Part shown: in pieces, positions 7,738 to 16,817 of the stretch
Layout: the number at the start of each line of letters is the position of its first letter
Position numbering within the stretch: the first letter of the stretch is position 1
Made by a program: the position numbers and the translations under genes
Assembly: GCF_900149705.1 (NCBI RefSeq)
Contig: NZ_LT703001.1
Coordinates: forward strand, 3,032,001-3,096,000
DNA length: 64,000 nucleotides
DNA from: Sphingorhabdus sp. Alg231-15
GTDB taxonomy: Bacteria; Pseudomonadota; Alphaproteobacteria; Sphingomonadales; Sphingomonadaceae
Direction of reading: 5' to 3'
Notes under the pieces: generated by a model
What the model saw: only the letters and a program-made list of their open reading frames with translations
Told to the model about the DNA's origin: nothing
Databases searched by the model: none

Positions 7738-7888
7738 TTGTTTTTACTTGCTCCGGTAAAACCACAAGAAACTCCTCAACCCTTGTTCTGGCGCCTACCA
7801 ACTCATGGCTTGGCCCGGAAATAAACTGTTTTACACATGTTGCGACCAGCAGGGCTGGTAACCAATGGATTTGATGCTAGAAAGAACC

Positions 7889-7906
7889 CTCTCATTGGGG
7901 TGAGAG
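7889..7906 (+). promoter_or_regulatory. Hairpin in nlpD leader
   Basis: CTCTCA (7889-7894) and TGAGAG (7901-7906) pair perfectly around TTGGGG, 19 bases before the nlpD start. It could shape translation of the leader. The rest of 7691-7925 shows only repeat G. Confidence 0.3.
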
Positions 7907-7925
7907 CGAGTGAACGGGGCGGTCT

Positions 7926-8999
7926 ATGCGTAAGATTATATTCCTTTTTCTGGTCATTTCTGTGTCTGCCTGCATCCCGCCGGGCCGTGATTATGGCTGG
8001 CCGCAGAACGAAGCGGTTCAGGACATACCACCGACGCTGGAAACCGACGCGTCGGTCTTTGGGCAAAGCCCTGCTGATGCGCCGCCACCAACATGGACGA
8101 CGCAACAGGTGTCGCCCAATGCGATGGTGATAGAGGATGGCACATACACGGTACAGGCCGGTGATACATTACGCGGTATCGCCAACAAAACCGGGGCCAG
8201 CTCGCAAATCATTGCGGCGGAAAATAACCTCGTTGCACCCTATATTATTCAGCCGGGCCAGAGACTGAAGATCAGTGGAGGTCGCTATCACCGGGTAAAT
8301 GGCGGGGAAACGGGTATCGCCATTGCTCGCGCTTATGGTGTACCATGGCGTGAAGTGGTGGCATCAAATGGCTTGGAAGAGCCCTTTATCCTACGGGTGG
8401 GTCAGAAACTTTTGCTGCCAGCAGCAACCCCTGTTGATCCGCAAGCAATGAGTATCGAACAGCGCGCGGCCTCTTTCGAGCTCGATATTGATGATATTGT
8501 CACCGGCAGCCAGCCCGCTCTGGCTGAGAACTCAGCTGCAGAAGAGCCATCCGATTGGCGCAAGGCCATTGCGCCTGTCAAAACACCGGTGGCGATTGCT
8601 GCACCGACAGCATTTGTCGGCCAGTTTATCTGGCCCGTCGACGGCAAATTGCTCTCGAGCTTTGGCAGCAAGGGCGGCGGGAAGGTCAATGACGGGTTGA
8701 ATATCGCAGTAGCCAAAGGAACACCTATTCGTGCAGCCGCCGACGGTGTCGTCGCCTATAGCGGCGATGAAATAGACGTGTTTGGCGGGCTGATCCTGCT
8801 TAATCACGGCAAAGGCTGGGTTACCGCCTACGGTCACGCGGACAAACTCAATGTTACGCGTGGACAAAAGATCAAAGCAGGTGATATCATCGGCCAGGCT
8901 GGAGACAGCGGCTATGTACAGGAACCGCAATTGCACTTTGAAATTCGTAAAGACCGTAAACCGCTAGATCCCATCTCTCGCCTGCCGAAGCGGACCTGA
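7926..8999 (+). CDS. nlpD: NlpD-like LysM/LytM lipoprotein (probable amidase activator)
   Basis: 357 residues. Lipoprotein signal with lipobox Cys16 (SVSAC), two LysM peptidoglycan-binding motifs (about 74-116 and 120-163), a Pro/Ala-rich linker, and a C-terminal M23/LytM domain (about 245-345). The M23 zinc site is degenerate: the HxxxD motif reads N255-x3-N259 and the HxH motif reads Q335-L-H337. This is the pattern of E. coli NlpD/EnvC, which lack hydrolase activity and activate cell-separation amidases. So I infer an envelope activator role in cell division rather than a peptidase. Its usual neighbour surE lies 4.8 kb upstream, across the accessory insert. Confidence 0.88.
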   Translation: MRKIIFLFLVISVSACIPPGRDYGWPQNEAVQDIPPTLETDASVFGQSPADAPPPTWTTQQVSPNAMVIEDGTYTVQAGDTLRGIANKTGASSQIIAAENNLVAPYIIQPGQRLKISGGRYHRVNGGETGIAIARAYGVPWREVVASNGLEEPFILRVGQKLLLPAATPVDPQAMSIEQRAASFELDIDDIVTGSQPALAENSAAEEPSDWRKAIAPVKTPVAIAAPTAFVGQFIWPVDGKLLSSFGSKGGGKVNDGLNIAVAKGTPIRAAADGVVAYSGDEIDVFGGLILLNHGKGWVTAYGHADKLNVTRGQKIKAGDIIGQAGDSGYVQEPQLHFEIRKDRKPLDPISRLPKRT

Positions 9000-9006
9000 T
9001 CCCTTT

Positions 9007-10071
9007 ATGTCCAGGCGCTATTCCCGAAATATTTCCGATTATCTGACGCTGCGCCGCCGTTCGAACATGCCGATCTGGCTCGATATTGCCTGGCGGGTGC
9101 TGTTTGTCTTGGGACTGATCGGGGCGGCGGTTGCCGTGCACTGGTTTGATCGTAATGGTCTGCAGGACAGTTATGACGGCGATGTCAGCTTTCTTGATGT
9201 CATCTATTTCACGATGATCTCGATTACAACGACGGGTTATGGCGATATCGCACCGGTAACCGAACGCGCGCGAATGTTTGACGCATTGCTTGTGACTCCC
9301 ATTCGCATCTTCGTTGTGCTTATATTTTTGGGCACAGCCTATAATTTTGTATTCAAAAGAACCTGGGACAATTGGCGCATGAAAATCATCCAGAATAATT
9401 TGCACGATCACATCGTGATCGCCGGTTTCGGAACCAGCGGCAAGGAAGCTGTGCAGGAGCTGATTGCACGCGGCACAAATCCCGCGGAGATTGTCGTCGT
9501 CGACCCGTTTGACGATGCTCTGGCACAGGCGGAGAAACTGGGCTGTGCAGTGATAAACGGCGATGCGACCCGAGATGTGACGCTGATGAACGTCAAGATA
9601 TCCCGAGCACGTTCGATGATCGTTTCGGCGGGACGTGACGACACCAGCATCTTGATTGTGCTGACGGCACGCCATCTCGCCTATCATCTGCCGATCAGCG
9701 TATCGGTGCGCGCGGCAGACAATGAAATGCTGGCACGGCAGGCTGGCGCGACTACTGTTATTAATCCGGTGAGTTTCGCCGGATTGTTGCTTGCAGGAAG
9801 CTGTGAAGGTGCGAAGATATCCGATTATCTCAGTGATCTGGCGTCGGCAACCGGACGGGTGAAGTTGGTCCAACGGCCCGTTGATGAAGACGAGGTCGGC
9901 ATGGCGATGAAGGATATCGTAAAAGACGGACTGGGTGTCCGTATCTATCGCGACAATAATATGTACGGGTTCTGGGAAGAAGAAGCCAAGAAACTTGAAG
10001 CCGGAGATATCATTGTTGAGATCACACCGGGTAATGGATCTGGTAACCGTGCAGATCGGGAAGACGCATAA
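9007..10071 (+). CDS. Potassium channel with TrkA-N (RCK) domain
   Basis: 354 residues. Two transmembrane helices (about 25-45 and 95-115) flank a pore loop with the K+ selectivity filter TTTGYGD (residues 74-80). The cytoplasmic part is an RCK/TrkA-N Rossmann domain (IVIAGFGTSGKEA, nucleotide-binding glycines, from about 137) and a C-terminal RCK-C-like segment. It is a ligand-gated K+ channel of the two-helix type, probably tetrameric in the inner membrane. It starts 7 bases after nlpD and is probably co-transcribed. Confidence 0.92.
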   Translation: MSRRYSRNISDYLTLRRRSNMPIWLDIAWRVLFVLGLIGAAVAVHWFDRNGLQDSYDGDVSFLDVIYFTMISITTTGYGDIAPVTERARMFDALLVTPIRIFVVLIFLGTAYNFVFKRTWDNWRMKIIQNNLHDHIVIAGFGTSGKEAVQELIARGTNPAEIVVVDPFDDALAQAEKLGCAVINGDATRDVTLMNVKISRARSMIVSAGRDDTSILIVLTARHLAYHLPISVSVRAADNEMLARQAGATTVINPVSFAGLLLAGSCEGAKISDYLSDLASATGRVKLVQRPVDEDEVGMAMKDIVKDGLGVRIYRDNNMYGFWEEEAKKLEAGDIIVEITPGNGSGNRADREDA

Positions 10072-10155
10072 GCCCACTAGATTGCTTATGTTGCACCTGC
10101 GAACAAACATGCTATGTTGGTGCTAAGATAGCTATTTTTCAGCGGGAGAAGTGCA

Positions 10156-10881
10156 ATGACACAGGCCAATGCGATACCAATGCCCAGTGGCCTACGTCCG
10201 CCCAATCGTCTCGCTCAGCTTAGCGAACTGGCACTGCCTCTGGATTTTTTACGCTTTGGCTTGCAATGGCCGCGGATAGTAACGGCGCCCAAGGGTGATG
10301 GCCGACCTATCTTCCTGATCCCCGGCTATGGCGGCAGCGAACTCTCCATGGGACCTTTGAAAGGCTTTCTGTCGGGGCTGGACTATGATGTCTCCGATTG
10401 GGGGCTCGGCAGAAATCAAGGCTCTGTCAATCGCGATATCGAGCGATTTACCGCCATTGCTGAAGCGCAATATTATGCCAATGATCAACGGCCACTGACT
10501 CTGATCGGCTGGTCGCTCGGCGGGATCATCGCGCGTGAGGTTGCTCGCCTCTCTCCCGATCTGGTTCGCGAAGTGATTACCATGGGAACCCCGATTATCG
10601 GAGGCCCGAAATATACAACCCCTGGTCAGCGCTATGCGAAATCGGTCCAGATCAATCTCGATAGGTTTGAAGAAGAAGTGCATGAGCGCAACAGCATCGG
10701 TTTCAGTCAGCCGTTGACGGTCCTTTATTCCAACCGTGACGGCATAGTCGGGCCGGATATCGCCAAGGATATTTACAATCCGCAAGCGCGTAACATCAAA
10801 GTCGATGGCGGGCATTTTGGGCTTGGCTTCAATCCCAGAGTGTGGCGAATTATTGCTGATACGCTGGCGGGACGGGTTTGA
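10156..10881 (+). CDS. Alpha/beta hydrolase
   Basis: 241 residues. The nucleophile elbow GWSLGG places the catalytic Ser at 120; IPGYGGSE near residue 55 is the oxyanion loop, and the catalytic His is probably in VDGGHFGLG near the C-terminus. The family covers lipases, esterases and acyltransferases; the substrate cannot be told. A good ribosome-binding site (GGGAGAAG) precedes the ATG. It is followed 59 bases later by a PhyH-type dioxygenase. Confidence 0.85.
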   Translation: MTQANAIPMPSGLRPPNRLAQLSELALPLDFLRFGLQWPRIVTAPKGDGRPIFLIPGYGGSELSMGPLKGFLSGLDYDVSDWGLGRNQGSVNRDIERFTAIAEAQYYANDQRPLTLIGWSLGGIIAREVARLSPDLVREVITMGTPIIGGPKYTTPGQRYAKSVQINLDRFEEEVHERNSIGFSQPLTVLYSNRDGIVGPDIAKDIYNPQARNIKVDGGHFGLGFNPRVWRIIADTLAGRV

Positions 10882-10940
10882 CCGACCGCTACTTGTAACC
10901 GAAGCGCAATCGGATTACCCTGCTCGGCAGGAGATGATTT

Positions 10941-11837
10941 ATGGCTTTGTTACAACGGCTTTCCGCCGCCAGTGATCCGGAGAAACTGGCACAGGTGCTG
11001 CGCGATGATGGTGCCGCGATCGTTGAAGATGTTCTCGACGCAGCGGCCCTGAAACAGCTGAGATCGGAAATCATGCCCTATGTTGAGGCGACCGAACCCG
11101 GCCGAGATGATTTCACTGGGCGCAAGACAACGCGGACTGGTGCCTTGGTCGCCCGATCACAGGCTTGCCGCGATCTTGTCATGCATAATTTAATATTGGG
11201 GGGTGCCAACAGCTTTCTGAAGCCCTTTTGCGAGCGGGTGCAACTCCATCTCACACAGTTAATCCGTATCCAGCCCGGGCAAGTGAAGCAGCCACTTCAC
11301 CGTGACCGGTTGGCCTGGGGCGGTTTTTTGCAGGACAGCATCGAACCGCAATTCAACACGATCTGGGCTGTCACTGATTTTACCCAGGAAAATGGCGCAA
11401 CGCAGGTTGTTCCAGGCTCGAACCATTGGGAAGCAGGGCGAGAAGCCAATGCCGATGAAATCCAATATGCCGAGATGAAAGCCGGTTCTGTTCTGGTCTA
11501 TTCCGGTTCGGTAATTCATAGTGGCGGCGCCAACATGGCCGATCATGACCGGATGGGCCTCAACATCACCTATGCACTCGGTTGGTTGCGACAGGAAGAA
11601 AATCAGTATCTTTCCTGCCCGCCTCACATTGCCAAGGATTTCGATCCGGCACTACGTGATCTGCTCGGTTATTGTATGGGCAGCTATGCACTGGGCTATT
11701 ACACTCCGCCCACCGGACCGGGCGAAAGCCCGGAAGTTGTTCCGCCAGAATTTCTCTTCTCTGGCAAGGTTACCGACTGGAGCGACGGCGACGATCTTTA
11801 TGAAAGCGTCAGTCGGCGCTCCAGCGAAACGGTCTGA
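10941..11837 (+). CDS. Phytanoyl-CoA dioxygenase family protein
   Basis: 298 residues. The Fe(II) ligands are H120 and D122 in PLHRDRLAW and the distal H193 in SVIHSGGANM; GATQVVPGSNHW is the typical PhyH strand region. Oxidises an unknown substrate with 2-oxoglutarate and O2. A ribosome-binding site (AGGAGA) precedes the ATG. It probably forms a unit with the upstream alpha/beta hydrolase and ends 4 bases before the convergent DUF1761 gene. Confidence 0.87.
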   Translation: MALLQRLSAASDPEKLAQVLRDDGAAIVEDVLDAAALKQLRSEIMPYVEATEPGRDDFTGRKTTRTGALVARSQACRDLVMHNLILGGANSFLKPFCERVQLHLTQLIRIQPGQVKQPLHRDRLAWGGFLQDSIEPQFNTIWAVTDFTQENGATQVVPGSNHWEAGREANADEIQYAEMKAGSVLVYSGSVIHSGGANMADHDRMGLNITYALGWLRQEENQYLSCPPHIAKDFDPALRDLLGYCMGSYALGYYTPPTGPGESPEVVPPEFLFSGKVTDWSDGDDLYESVSRRSSETV

Positions 11838-11841
11838 TATT

Positions 11842-12252
11842 CTATCCGAGCCAGGCGTGAACAGCGCCCATGGCAATATAGAAAAGCAGCCAATAGCCAG
11901 CATCGATGAAGAACAGGGTCTTGCTTTTCTGTGAGAACAGATAGTTGGTGCCAATGGCCGGAACGATGAAGCCTAGCGCAACGCCAAAGGCGGTCAGCAC
12001 CTTAATGGTAAAAGAAAAATCTGTGCCATAGCTCGCGAAAGTATGGGCCAAAGTCCATGAGGCAACCAGGCTGAAGGCAAAAGCACCGCCATAAATCTTG
12101 CCCATATTGCCGCCCTGTATTTCTTCCTCGGTCAGACCAACCGCGCCCATCCATTTCTTGCCCATGACCGGTCCATACCAGATACCGCCGACGAGAAAGC
12201 CCGCCAAAGCCGCAACAACCACAGCAATCCAGTTTACATCGAAAATATTCAT
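11842..12252 (-). CDS. DUF1761 membrane protein
   Basis: 136 residues with four predicted transmembrane helices. The N-terminal NWIAVVVAALAGFLVGGIWY and the WMGAVGLTEEEI loop match the DUF1761 family, whose function is unknown. The start ATG at 12252 has AGGGAGGATG upstream on the minus strand. Confidence 0.85.
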   Translation of the reverse strand: MNIFDVNWIAVVVAALAGFLVGGIWYGPVMGKKWMGAVGLTEEEIQGGNMGKIYGGAFAFSLVASWTLAHTFASYGTDFSFTIKVLTAFGVALGFIVPAIGTNYLFSQKSKTLFFIDAGYWLLFYIAMGAVHAWLG

Positions 12253-12390
12253 TCCATCCTCCCTGATTTGTGAACATGCTGCTTTTATACTGAAATTGCT
12301 TGGAAAACCAGTTTACGGAAGGGAAGGGGGCGGCACCTCGGCAAAGTGCGCGTGACTCCGGTGTAAATAGCGGGTAAGGGCGCTGCCATC

Positions 12391-13758
12391 ATGGCAACAG
12401 CAATTCCTTCTCCGCCCAAAGTCGGCATGGTGTCCCTTGGCTGTCCCAAGGCGCTTGTCGACAGTGAACGCATTCTTACCCAGTTGCGTTCTGATGGCTA
12501 TCAAATGTCCGCAGACTATGCGGGCGCAGACGTTGTGCTGGTCAATACCTGCGGTTTTCTCGACAGTGCCAAGGAAGAGTCTCTGGAAGCTATTGGTGAG
12601 GCAATGGCCGAAAATGGCCGGGTGATCGTTACGGGCTGCATGGGCAATGAAGCCGAAGCCATCCGCGCGCGTTTTCCCGAAGTGCTGGCCGTGACCGGCG
12701 CGCATCAATATGAGGATGTTGTTACTGCTGTTCATGCTGCGGCACCGGCGGCGCGCGGCGCCTTTGTCGATCTCGTACCCGATGCGGGACTAAAGCTGAC
12801 ACCCCGTCACTATAGCTATTTGAAAATTTCCGAAGGCTGCAATCACCGCTGTTCCTTCTGTATCATACCGTCCTTGCGGGGTGATCTTGTGTCGCGGCGG
12901 CCCGATGCGATCCTGCGCGAAGCAGAAAAGCTCGTCGCCAATGGTACCAAGGAATTGCTGGTCATCAGCCAGGACACATCGGCTTATGGCGTTGATATCA
13001 GGCACAAATCTCAGATATGGAATGGACCGATCGGGCAGGGCCGTGAAGTGCGGGCACATATGACCGATCTGGCCGTGGCGCTGGGCGAACTCGGCGTTTG
13101 GACCCGGCTCCATTATGTTTACCCCTATCCGCATGTCGACAAGGTCATTCCGCTGATGGCCGAGGGCAAGATCACGCCCTATCTCGACATTCCATTCCAG
13201 CATGCTGCACCCAATGTCCTGAAGCGCATGAAGCGTCCGGCCAATGAAGCCAAAGTGTTGCAACGGGTGAAAAGCTGGCGCGATATCTGCCCGGACCTGA
13301 CTATCCGCTCAACCTTCGTGGTTGGCTTTCCCGGTGAGACGGAAGAGGATTTCCAATATCTGCTCGACTGGCTGGAAGAAGCGCAGCTCGACCGGGTCGG
13401 TGGTTTCCGCTTTGAACCGGTTGAAGGCGCTGCGGCCAATGCATTGGACGGTGCGGTGCCGGAGGAAGTCAAGGAAGAGCGCTATCAGCGCCTGATGGAA
13501 AAAACAGCTGCGATCAGTGCTGCGAGACTGCAGGCCAAAGTCGGCCGCGTCCTGCCCGTTATCATCGACGAAATCGGTGAACCGGATGAAGATGGCGACA
13601 TCGGTGCCACCGCCAGATCCCAAGCTGATGCCCCGGAAATCGACGGCAATGTCTTCCTGCGCAATGTGAGCGCTCAGATTGCGGTTGGCGATATTATCGA
13701 TGTCGAGATTGAAGACGCCGACGCCCATGATCTGTTCGGAGCCCCAGAGGAAATCTAG
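12391..13758 (+). CDS. rimO: Ribosomal protein S12 methylthiotransferase RimO
   Basis: Radical-SAM enzyme with two iron-sulfur clusters that methylthiolates the conserved Asp of ribosomal protein S12. 455 residues. N-terminal UPF0004 domain with three cluster cysteines ([23 protein letters not shown]), radical-SAM motif CNHRCSFC (in [17 protein letters not shown]), and a C-terminal TRAM domain. [12 protein letters not shown] and the S12-type SLRGDLVSR loop distinguish RimO from MiaB. It stands alone and ends at a strong terminator. Confidence 0.96.
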   Translation: MATAIPSPPKVGMVSLGCPKALVDSERILTQLRSDGYQMSADYAGADVVLVNTCGFLDSAKEESLEAIGEAMAENGRVIVTGCMGNEAEAIRARFPEVLAVTGAHQYEDVVTAVHAAAPAARGAFVDLVPDAGLKLTPRHYSYLKISEGCNHRCSFCIIPSLRGDLVSRRPDAILREAEKLVANGTKELLVISQDTSAYGVDIRHKSQIWNGPIGQGREVRAHMTDLAVALGELGVWTRLHYVYPYPHVDKVIPLMAEGKITPYLDIPFQHAAPNVLKRMKRPANEAKVLQRVKSWRDICPDLTIRSTFVVGFPGETEEDFQYLLDWLEEAQLDRVGGFRFEPVEGAAANALDGAVPEEVKEERYQRLMEKTAAISAARLQAKVGRVLPVIIDEIGEPDEDGDIGATARSQADAPEIDGNVFLRNVSAQIAVGDIIDVEIEDADAHDLFGAPEEI

Positions 13759-13774
13759 AAACCAGTAACAAAAA

Positions 13775-13806
13775 ACCTCGCTGGATCAGTACCAGCGAGG
13801 TCTTTC
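13775..13806. terminator. Bidirectional terminator after rimO
   Basis: ACCTCGCTGG (13775-13784) and CCAGCGAGGT (13792-13801) form a perfect 10-bp stem. It is followed by TCTTT on the plus strand and by a T-run on the minus strand (AAAAA at 13770-13774), so it can serve rimO and the convergent gene at 13830. Confidence 0.85.
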
Positions 13807-13829
13807 GTATTGACTATATCAGCTATGGT

Positions 13830-14468
13830 TTAGGCGTAGCTGACTTTCACATTGGTCTTGCGGTGACGCCGCATTGCCCCGCCAATTGCACCAAAACCAA
13901 AGATCATGAATGCCCATGTTGCTGGCTCGGGAACTGCGCCAACAGTCGCAGCGCCGAATGAAAGGGCATCAAAACCGACTTCGGGGCCGCCGGACATATC
14001 GAACTGCAATGTGGTAAATGCCGTATCTGAGATCACACCAAAAAATGTCGGAGTGTCGGCGCCTAGCGCAAATGATCCGGAAGCACCGCCTGAAAAGGTC
14101 ATCGTACCAGCAGCAGCTGCCGCAACGTCAAATCCGAAAGCCGTTATGGGTGCATCAAATACGAATGTTGCCAAGCTGTTGCCATTATCATCAAACCAAA
14201 TGGAATTCGCGCCATCAGACGTGGCTGATGTGAAGAAGCTGTTGACTGACGTATGGGTGATGAAGTTAGTGCCATTTGATTCTGTTACTGAGAACCCCGG
14301 ATAATTTACCGTCGCACCTGTTTGTGCGGTTTCAAAGCTTTCAAAGGTGAGGCCAGCTCCGGCGGCCGCGTTAAATGCGGTCCGGTCGGTGAACAAGATT
14401 TCCGCAGCTTGTGCCGGAACGGCGGATAATAGCGCAAGAGCACTACCCACCAGAAGATATTTTTTCAT
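13830..14468 (-). CDS. PEPxxWA-CTERM sorting-domain protein
   Basis: 212 residues from the ATG at 14468 (AAGGA 12 bases upstream). Signal peptide MKKYLLVGSALALLSAVPAQA, a beta-rich extracellular domain with Gly/Thr/Phe-rich strands, and the C-terminal signal VPEPATWA followed by a hydrophobic stretch and RRHRK. This tripartite tail is the PEPxxWA-CTERM type found in sphingomonads. It implies processing by an exosortase-like enzyme that is not in this window. The function of the mature domain is unknown. Confidence 0.88.
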   Translation of the reverse strand: MKKYLLVGSALALLSAVPAQAAEILFTDRTAFNAAAGAGLTFESFETAQTGATVNYPGFSVTESNGTNFITHTSVNSFFTSATSDGANSIWFDDNGNSLATFVFDAPITAFGFDVAAAAAGTMTFSGGASGSFALGADTPTFFGVISDTAFTTLQFDMSGGPEVGFDALSFGAATVGAVPEPATWAFMIFGFGAIGGAMRRHRKTNVKVSYA

Positions 14469-14602
14469 GAAGACTATCCTTAGGATCACTGGACATCGTG
14501 CCAGTGGGAACGAAAAATTCCCGAGTTATGCGAACCCTAAAGTTTCATTAACAAAGTTTAAACGATTGTGCAATTTTGATTTCGGGCAGTCTTATTACAC
14601 TG

Positions 14603-15118
14603 TCACATGCCCATATAATCTTTCTTACCGACCGGAACGCCCTGCATGCGCAGCAGGTTGTATGTGGTCGTGACATGGAAAAACAGGTTGGGGAGGTAAA
14701 AGCTCATCACATAGGTTTTGCCGTCGAGGTCCATCGTCTGATCCGGGCCGATGGGCATAGAAATCATCATGGTTTCATTGCCGTCGATGGTCGCGTCATC
14801 GGCCTTGGCCACAGTTGCTCCGCATTCAGCAACGCGTGCGATCAAGGCGTCAAATGTGTCGCCTTCCATTGGTAGGTTCGGCAAATCATCGCTTGCGACA
14901 CCTTCCATTCGCGCGGTGCCACGCACTGCAAACTCGGTGATCATCTGCACCTGCCATTTCATCTCGTGCATGTCAGGGAATAGCCGGTTCTCCATAAAGG
15001 CCGCTTCGGCAGCGTCAGAGGCCTCGGCATGAGCCTTGGCCTTTTCCAAAACGTTGGTCAGTCCGCGAAATGCCTGAGCCGTGGAGGATTTGAAGATATG
15101 GGAAAGGGCGATGGTCAT
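14603..15118 (-). CDS. DUF1993 family protein
   Basis: 171 residues, matching the DUF1993 family (DinB-like four-helix bundle), with MKWQVQMITEFAVRG and FHVTTTYNLLRMQGVPVGKKDYMG as recognisable segments. The function is unknown. The 112 bases between it and the PEPxxWA gene hold no clear signal. Confidence 0.85.
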   Translation of the reverse strand: MTIALSHIFKSSTAQAFRGLTNVLEKAKAHAEASDAAEAAFMENRLFPDMHEMKWQVQMITEFAVRGTARMEGVASDDLPNLPMEGDTFDALIARVAECGATVAKADDATIDGNETMMISMPIGPDQTMDLDGKTYVMSFYLPNLFFHVTTTYNLLRMQGVPVGKKDYMGM

Positions 15119-15172
15119 TGGGGATCCTTGATGTTTTTAGGGATAGTGTCTGAAATGATGCCGCGAGGCGTA

Positions 15173-15589
15173 TCACATTAAGTTGAATAGAAGAAATCCG
15201 CCCAGCGCAAGGAAACAAATCAAGGTTCCGAAAGCCCCGATAACGCGGGCCAGAACGAATATCTTACCGTCTTGGGCACCATGCGATCCCGCTTCAGTGG
15301 ATAACGCTATGGCATGGCAAAAGCGGGCAAAGACAAATCCGATGGCGATAATCAGGATCGTTTGGTGCGGGACAACTGTCATTTCAGCGATGGCCAGGGC
15401 AGCTAGAAAAATGCCGGCATTTTCGGCCAGATTACCATGTCTTCGGACTTTGCGTTCCATCACGGGATCATCGCCCAAACCCAAGTTGATCCCGGCCTTG
15501 GCTCGGTGCAGTCCGGTAAGGACCATCAATATTCCTTGCATGATAATTAAAAAGCCGCCTGCATAAGCGGAAATAATCGGTGCAGTCAT
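15173..15589 (-). CDS. MAPEG family membrane protein
   Basis: 138 residues with four transmembrane helices. The MAPEG signature is the polar loop RRHGNLAENAGIFL, which in eicosanoid/glutathione enzymes contacts glutathione. Bacterial members have poorly known substrates. It is 54 bases upstream of DUF1993 on the same strand. A GAGAG ribosome-binding site precedes the start. Confidence 0.88.
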   Translation of the reverse strand: MTAPIISAYAGGFLIIMQGILMVLTGLHRAKAGINLGLGDDPVMERKVRRHGNLAENAGIFLAALAIAEMTVVPHQTILIIAIGFVFARFCHAIALSTEAGSHGAQDGKIFVLARVIGAFGTLICFLALGGFLLFNLM

Positions 15590-15806
15590 ATTGGTCTCTC
15601 CTGCGGCCTTTGTTGGTGCGGGTGCCAGAAAAAATTACTGCCATTGAAGCCGTCTATGTACTTGGTTACTGGCTAAAAAAACCAATGTCCAAAGAAGTAA
15701 TTGCACATAGCTGGTGCAAAAACGAGCCAAGTAATTTTCATGCTATTGCAGTATCGGCTATAGTGGAAGAATATGAAAACCAAGGCGCAGATGAACAGGT
15801 GGCGAT

Positions 15807-16703
15807 ATGGACTGGGAAGATATCAAGACGTTTCGCGAGGTAATGAACGGCGGCACCGTCCGAGCGGCCGCGAAAAACCTTGGTGTCCACCACAGCACCG
15901 TTAGCAGAAGAGTTGAACATCTGGAGAAATCGCTCAATGTGACGTTGTTTGAACGGCGACCAGAAGGATATTTTCCAACATCGGCTGGGGAAGAACTTGC
16001 GCGCGCAGCAGGTATATTTGCAGATGATCTGATCGCGGTCGAGCGCCATATTGCCGGCCGTGATAATGATCTGACCGGTAAAATTCGCGTGACCATGGCG
16101 GAACCTTTTGCGACATCGATGTTTGCCGGGCGCCTGCCAGAATTTTGTGACGCCTATCCGGGTCTCGAGCTGGAGATTTTGACGAGCTACGACTTGTTGG
16201 ATGTCGCCAGACGAGAGGCTGATATTGCCATTCGGATGGACAATAACCCGCCGGAAACGCTGGTCGGTAAAAGACTGTTTGCTTACACGACGTCCATTTA
16301 TGCGCACCCCGATTATCTCGCGCGCCATGATTTCGTTAACCAGCCTGAGCAAGCACGTTGGTTGGGTTGGACTGATCGCGAAAGCCGGTTTCCCGACTGG
16401 ACACAGGATACCGAATTTGCGCGCGTGCCAGTTTGGGGAAATTTTGGCAGCATATCCCTGCAGATTGAAATGGCACGGGCCGCAATGGGGCTTGTAATGA
16501 TCCCGTGTCTTGCAGGGGATCATATACCAGACCTGGTCCGTGCGACCGATCGAGATCCAACTCCCTCGCGCGATATCTGGATATTGACTCATGATGATTT
16601 GCGCCGCACAGCGCGGGTAAGAGCGTTTATGGAATTTGCCGAAACGGTATTACGCGACAATGAAGCTGCGCTTGTCGGACGGTTGCCGCAGCTGGTGGAT
16701 TGA
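15807..16703 (+). CDS. LysR-family transcriptional regulator
   Basis: 298 residues. N-terminal winged helix-turn-helix (residues 1-60: DIKTFREVMNGGTVRAAAKN, VHHSTVSRRVEHLEKSL), then a linker helix and a periplasmic-binding-protein-like effector domain (about 90-290). It is divergent from the MAPEG/DUF1993 pair with a gap of 217 bases; LysR proteins often regulate the divergent gene, so that pair is the likely target (inference). No clear T-N11-A site was picked out by eye. Confidence 0.93.
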   Translation: MDWEDIKTFREVMNGGTVRAAAKNLGVHHSTVSRRVEHLEKSLNVTLFERRPEGYFPTSAGEELARAAGIFADDLIAVERHIAGRDNDLTGKIRVTMAEPFATSMFAGRLPEFCDAYPGLELEILTSYDLLDVARREADIAIRMDNNPPETLVGKRLFAYTTSIYAHPDYLARHDFVNQPEQARWLGWTDRESRFPDWTQDTEFARVPVWGNFGSISLQIEMARAAMGLVMIPCLAGDHIPDLVRATDRDPTPSRDIWILTHDDLRRTARVRAFMEFAETVLRDNEAALVGRLPQLVD

Positions 16704-16817
16704 CGTCAGTCTATTAACCAATTCCTGGCAAATAGCCTTGAAAGCGGTCTTTTTTCTCGCTGCAGCTTAACTATGAAATTGCACCTCATGTAAACCGGTC
16801 TTGTTTATCATCCTTGC

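Larger units (their letters stand above)
3126..7925. other. Accessory insert between surE and nlpD-like gene
   Basis: Between two genes that normally lie close together sit six genes unrelated to them. Five are on the minus strand and are visibly richer in A and T than the flanks. Short palindromic repeats lie between most of them (3370, 4946, 5364, 6347, 6384, 6956, 7707). No integrase, transposase or tRNA is seen inside. The boundaries are inferred from gene content and are not marked by clear direct repeats. Confidence 0.5.

Noticed and set aside
8887-10110. Minus-strand ORF of 407 codons opposite the K+ channel
   Set aside because: The plus strand has a complete channel with the TTTGYGD filter; the antisense frame is His/Cys/Arg-rich without motifs.
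15580-15843. Plus-strand ORF of 87 codons before the LysR gene
   Set aside because: It overlaps the starts of both MAPEG and LysR genes, has no ribosome-binding site and no recognisable domain.
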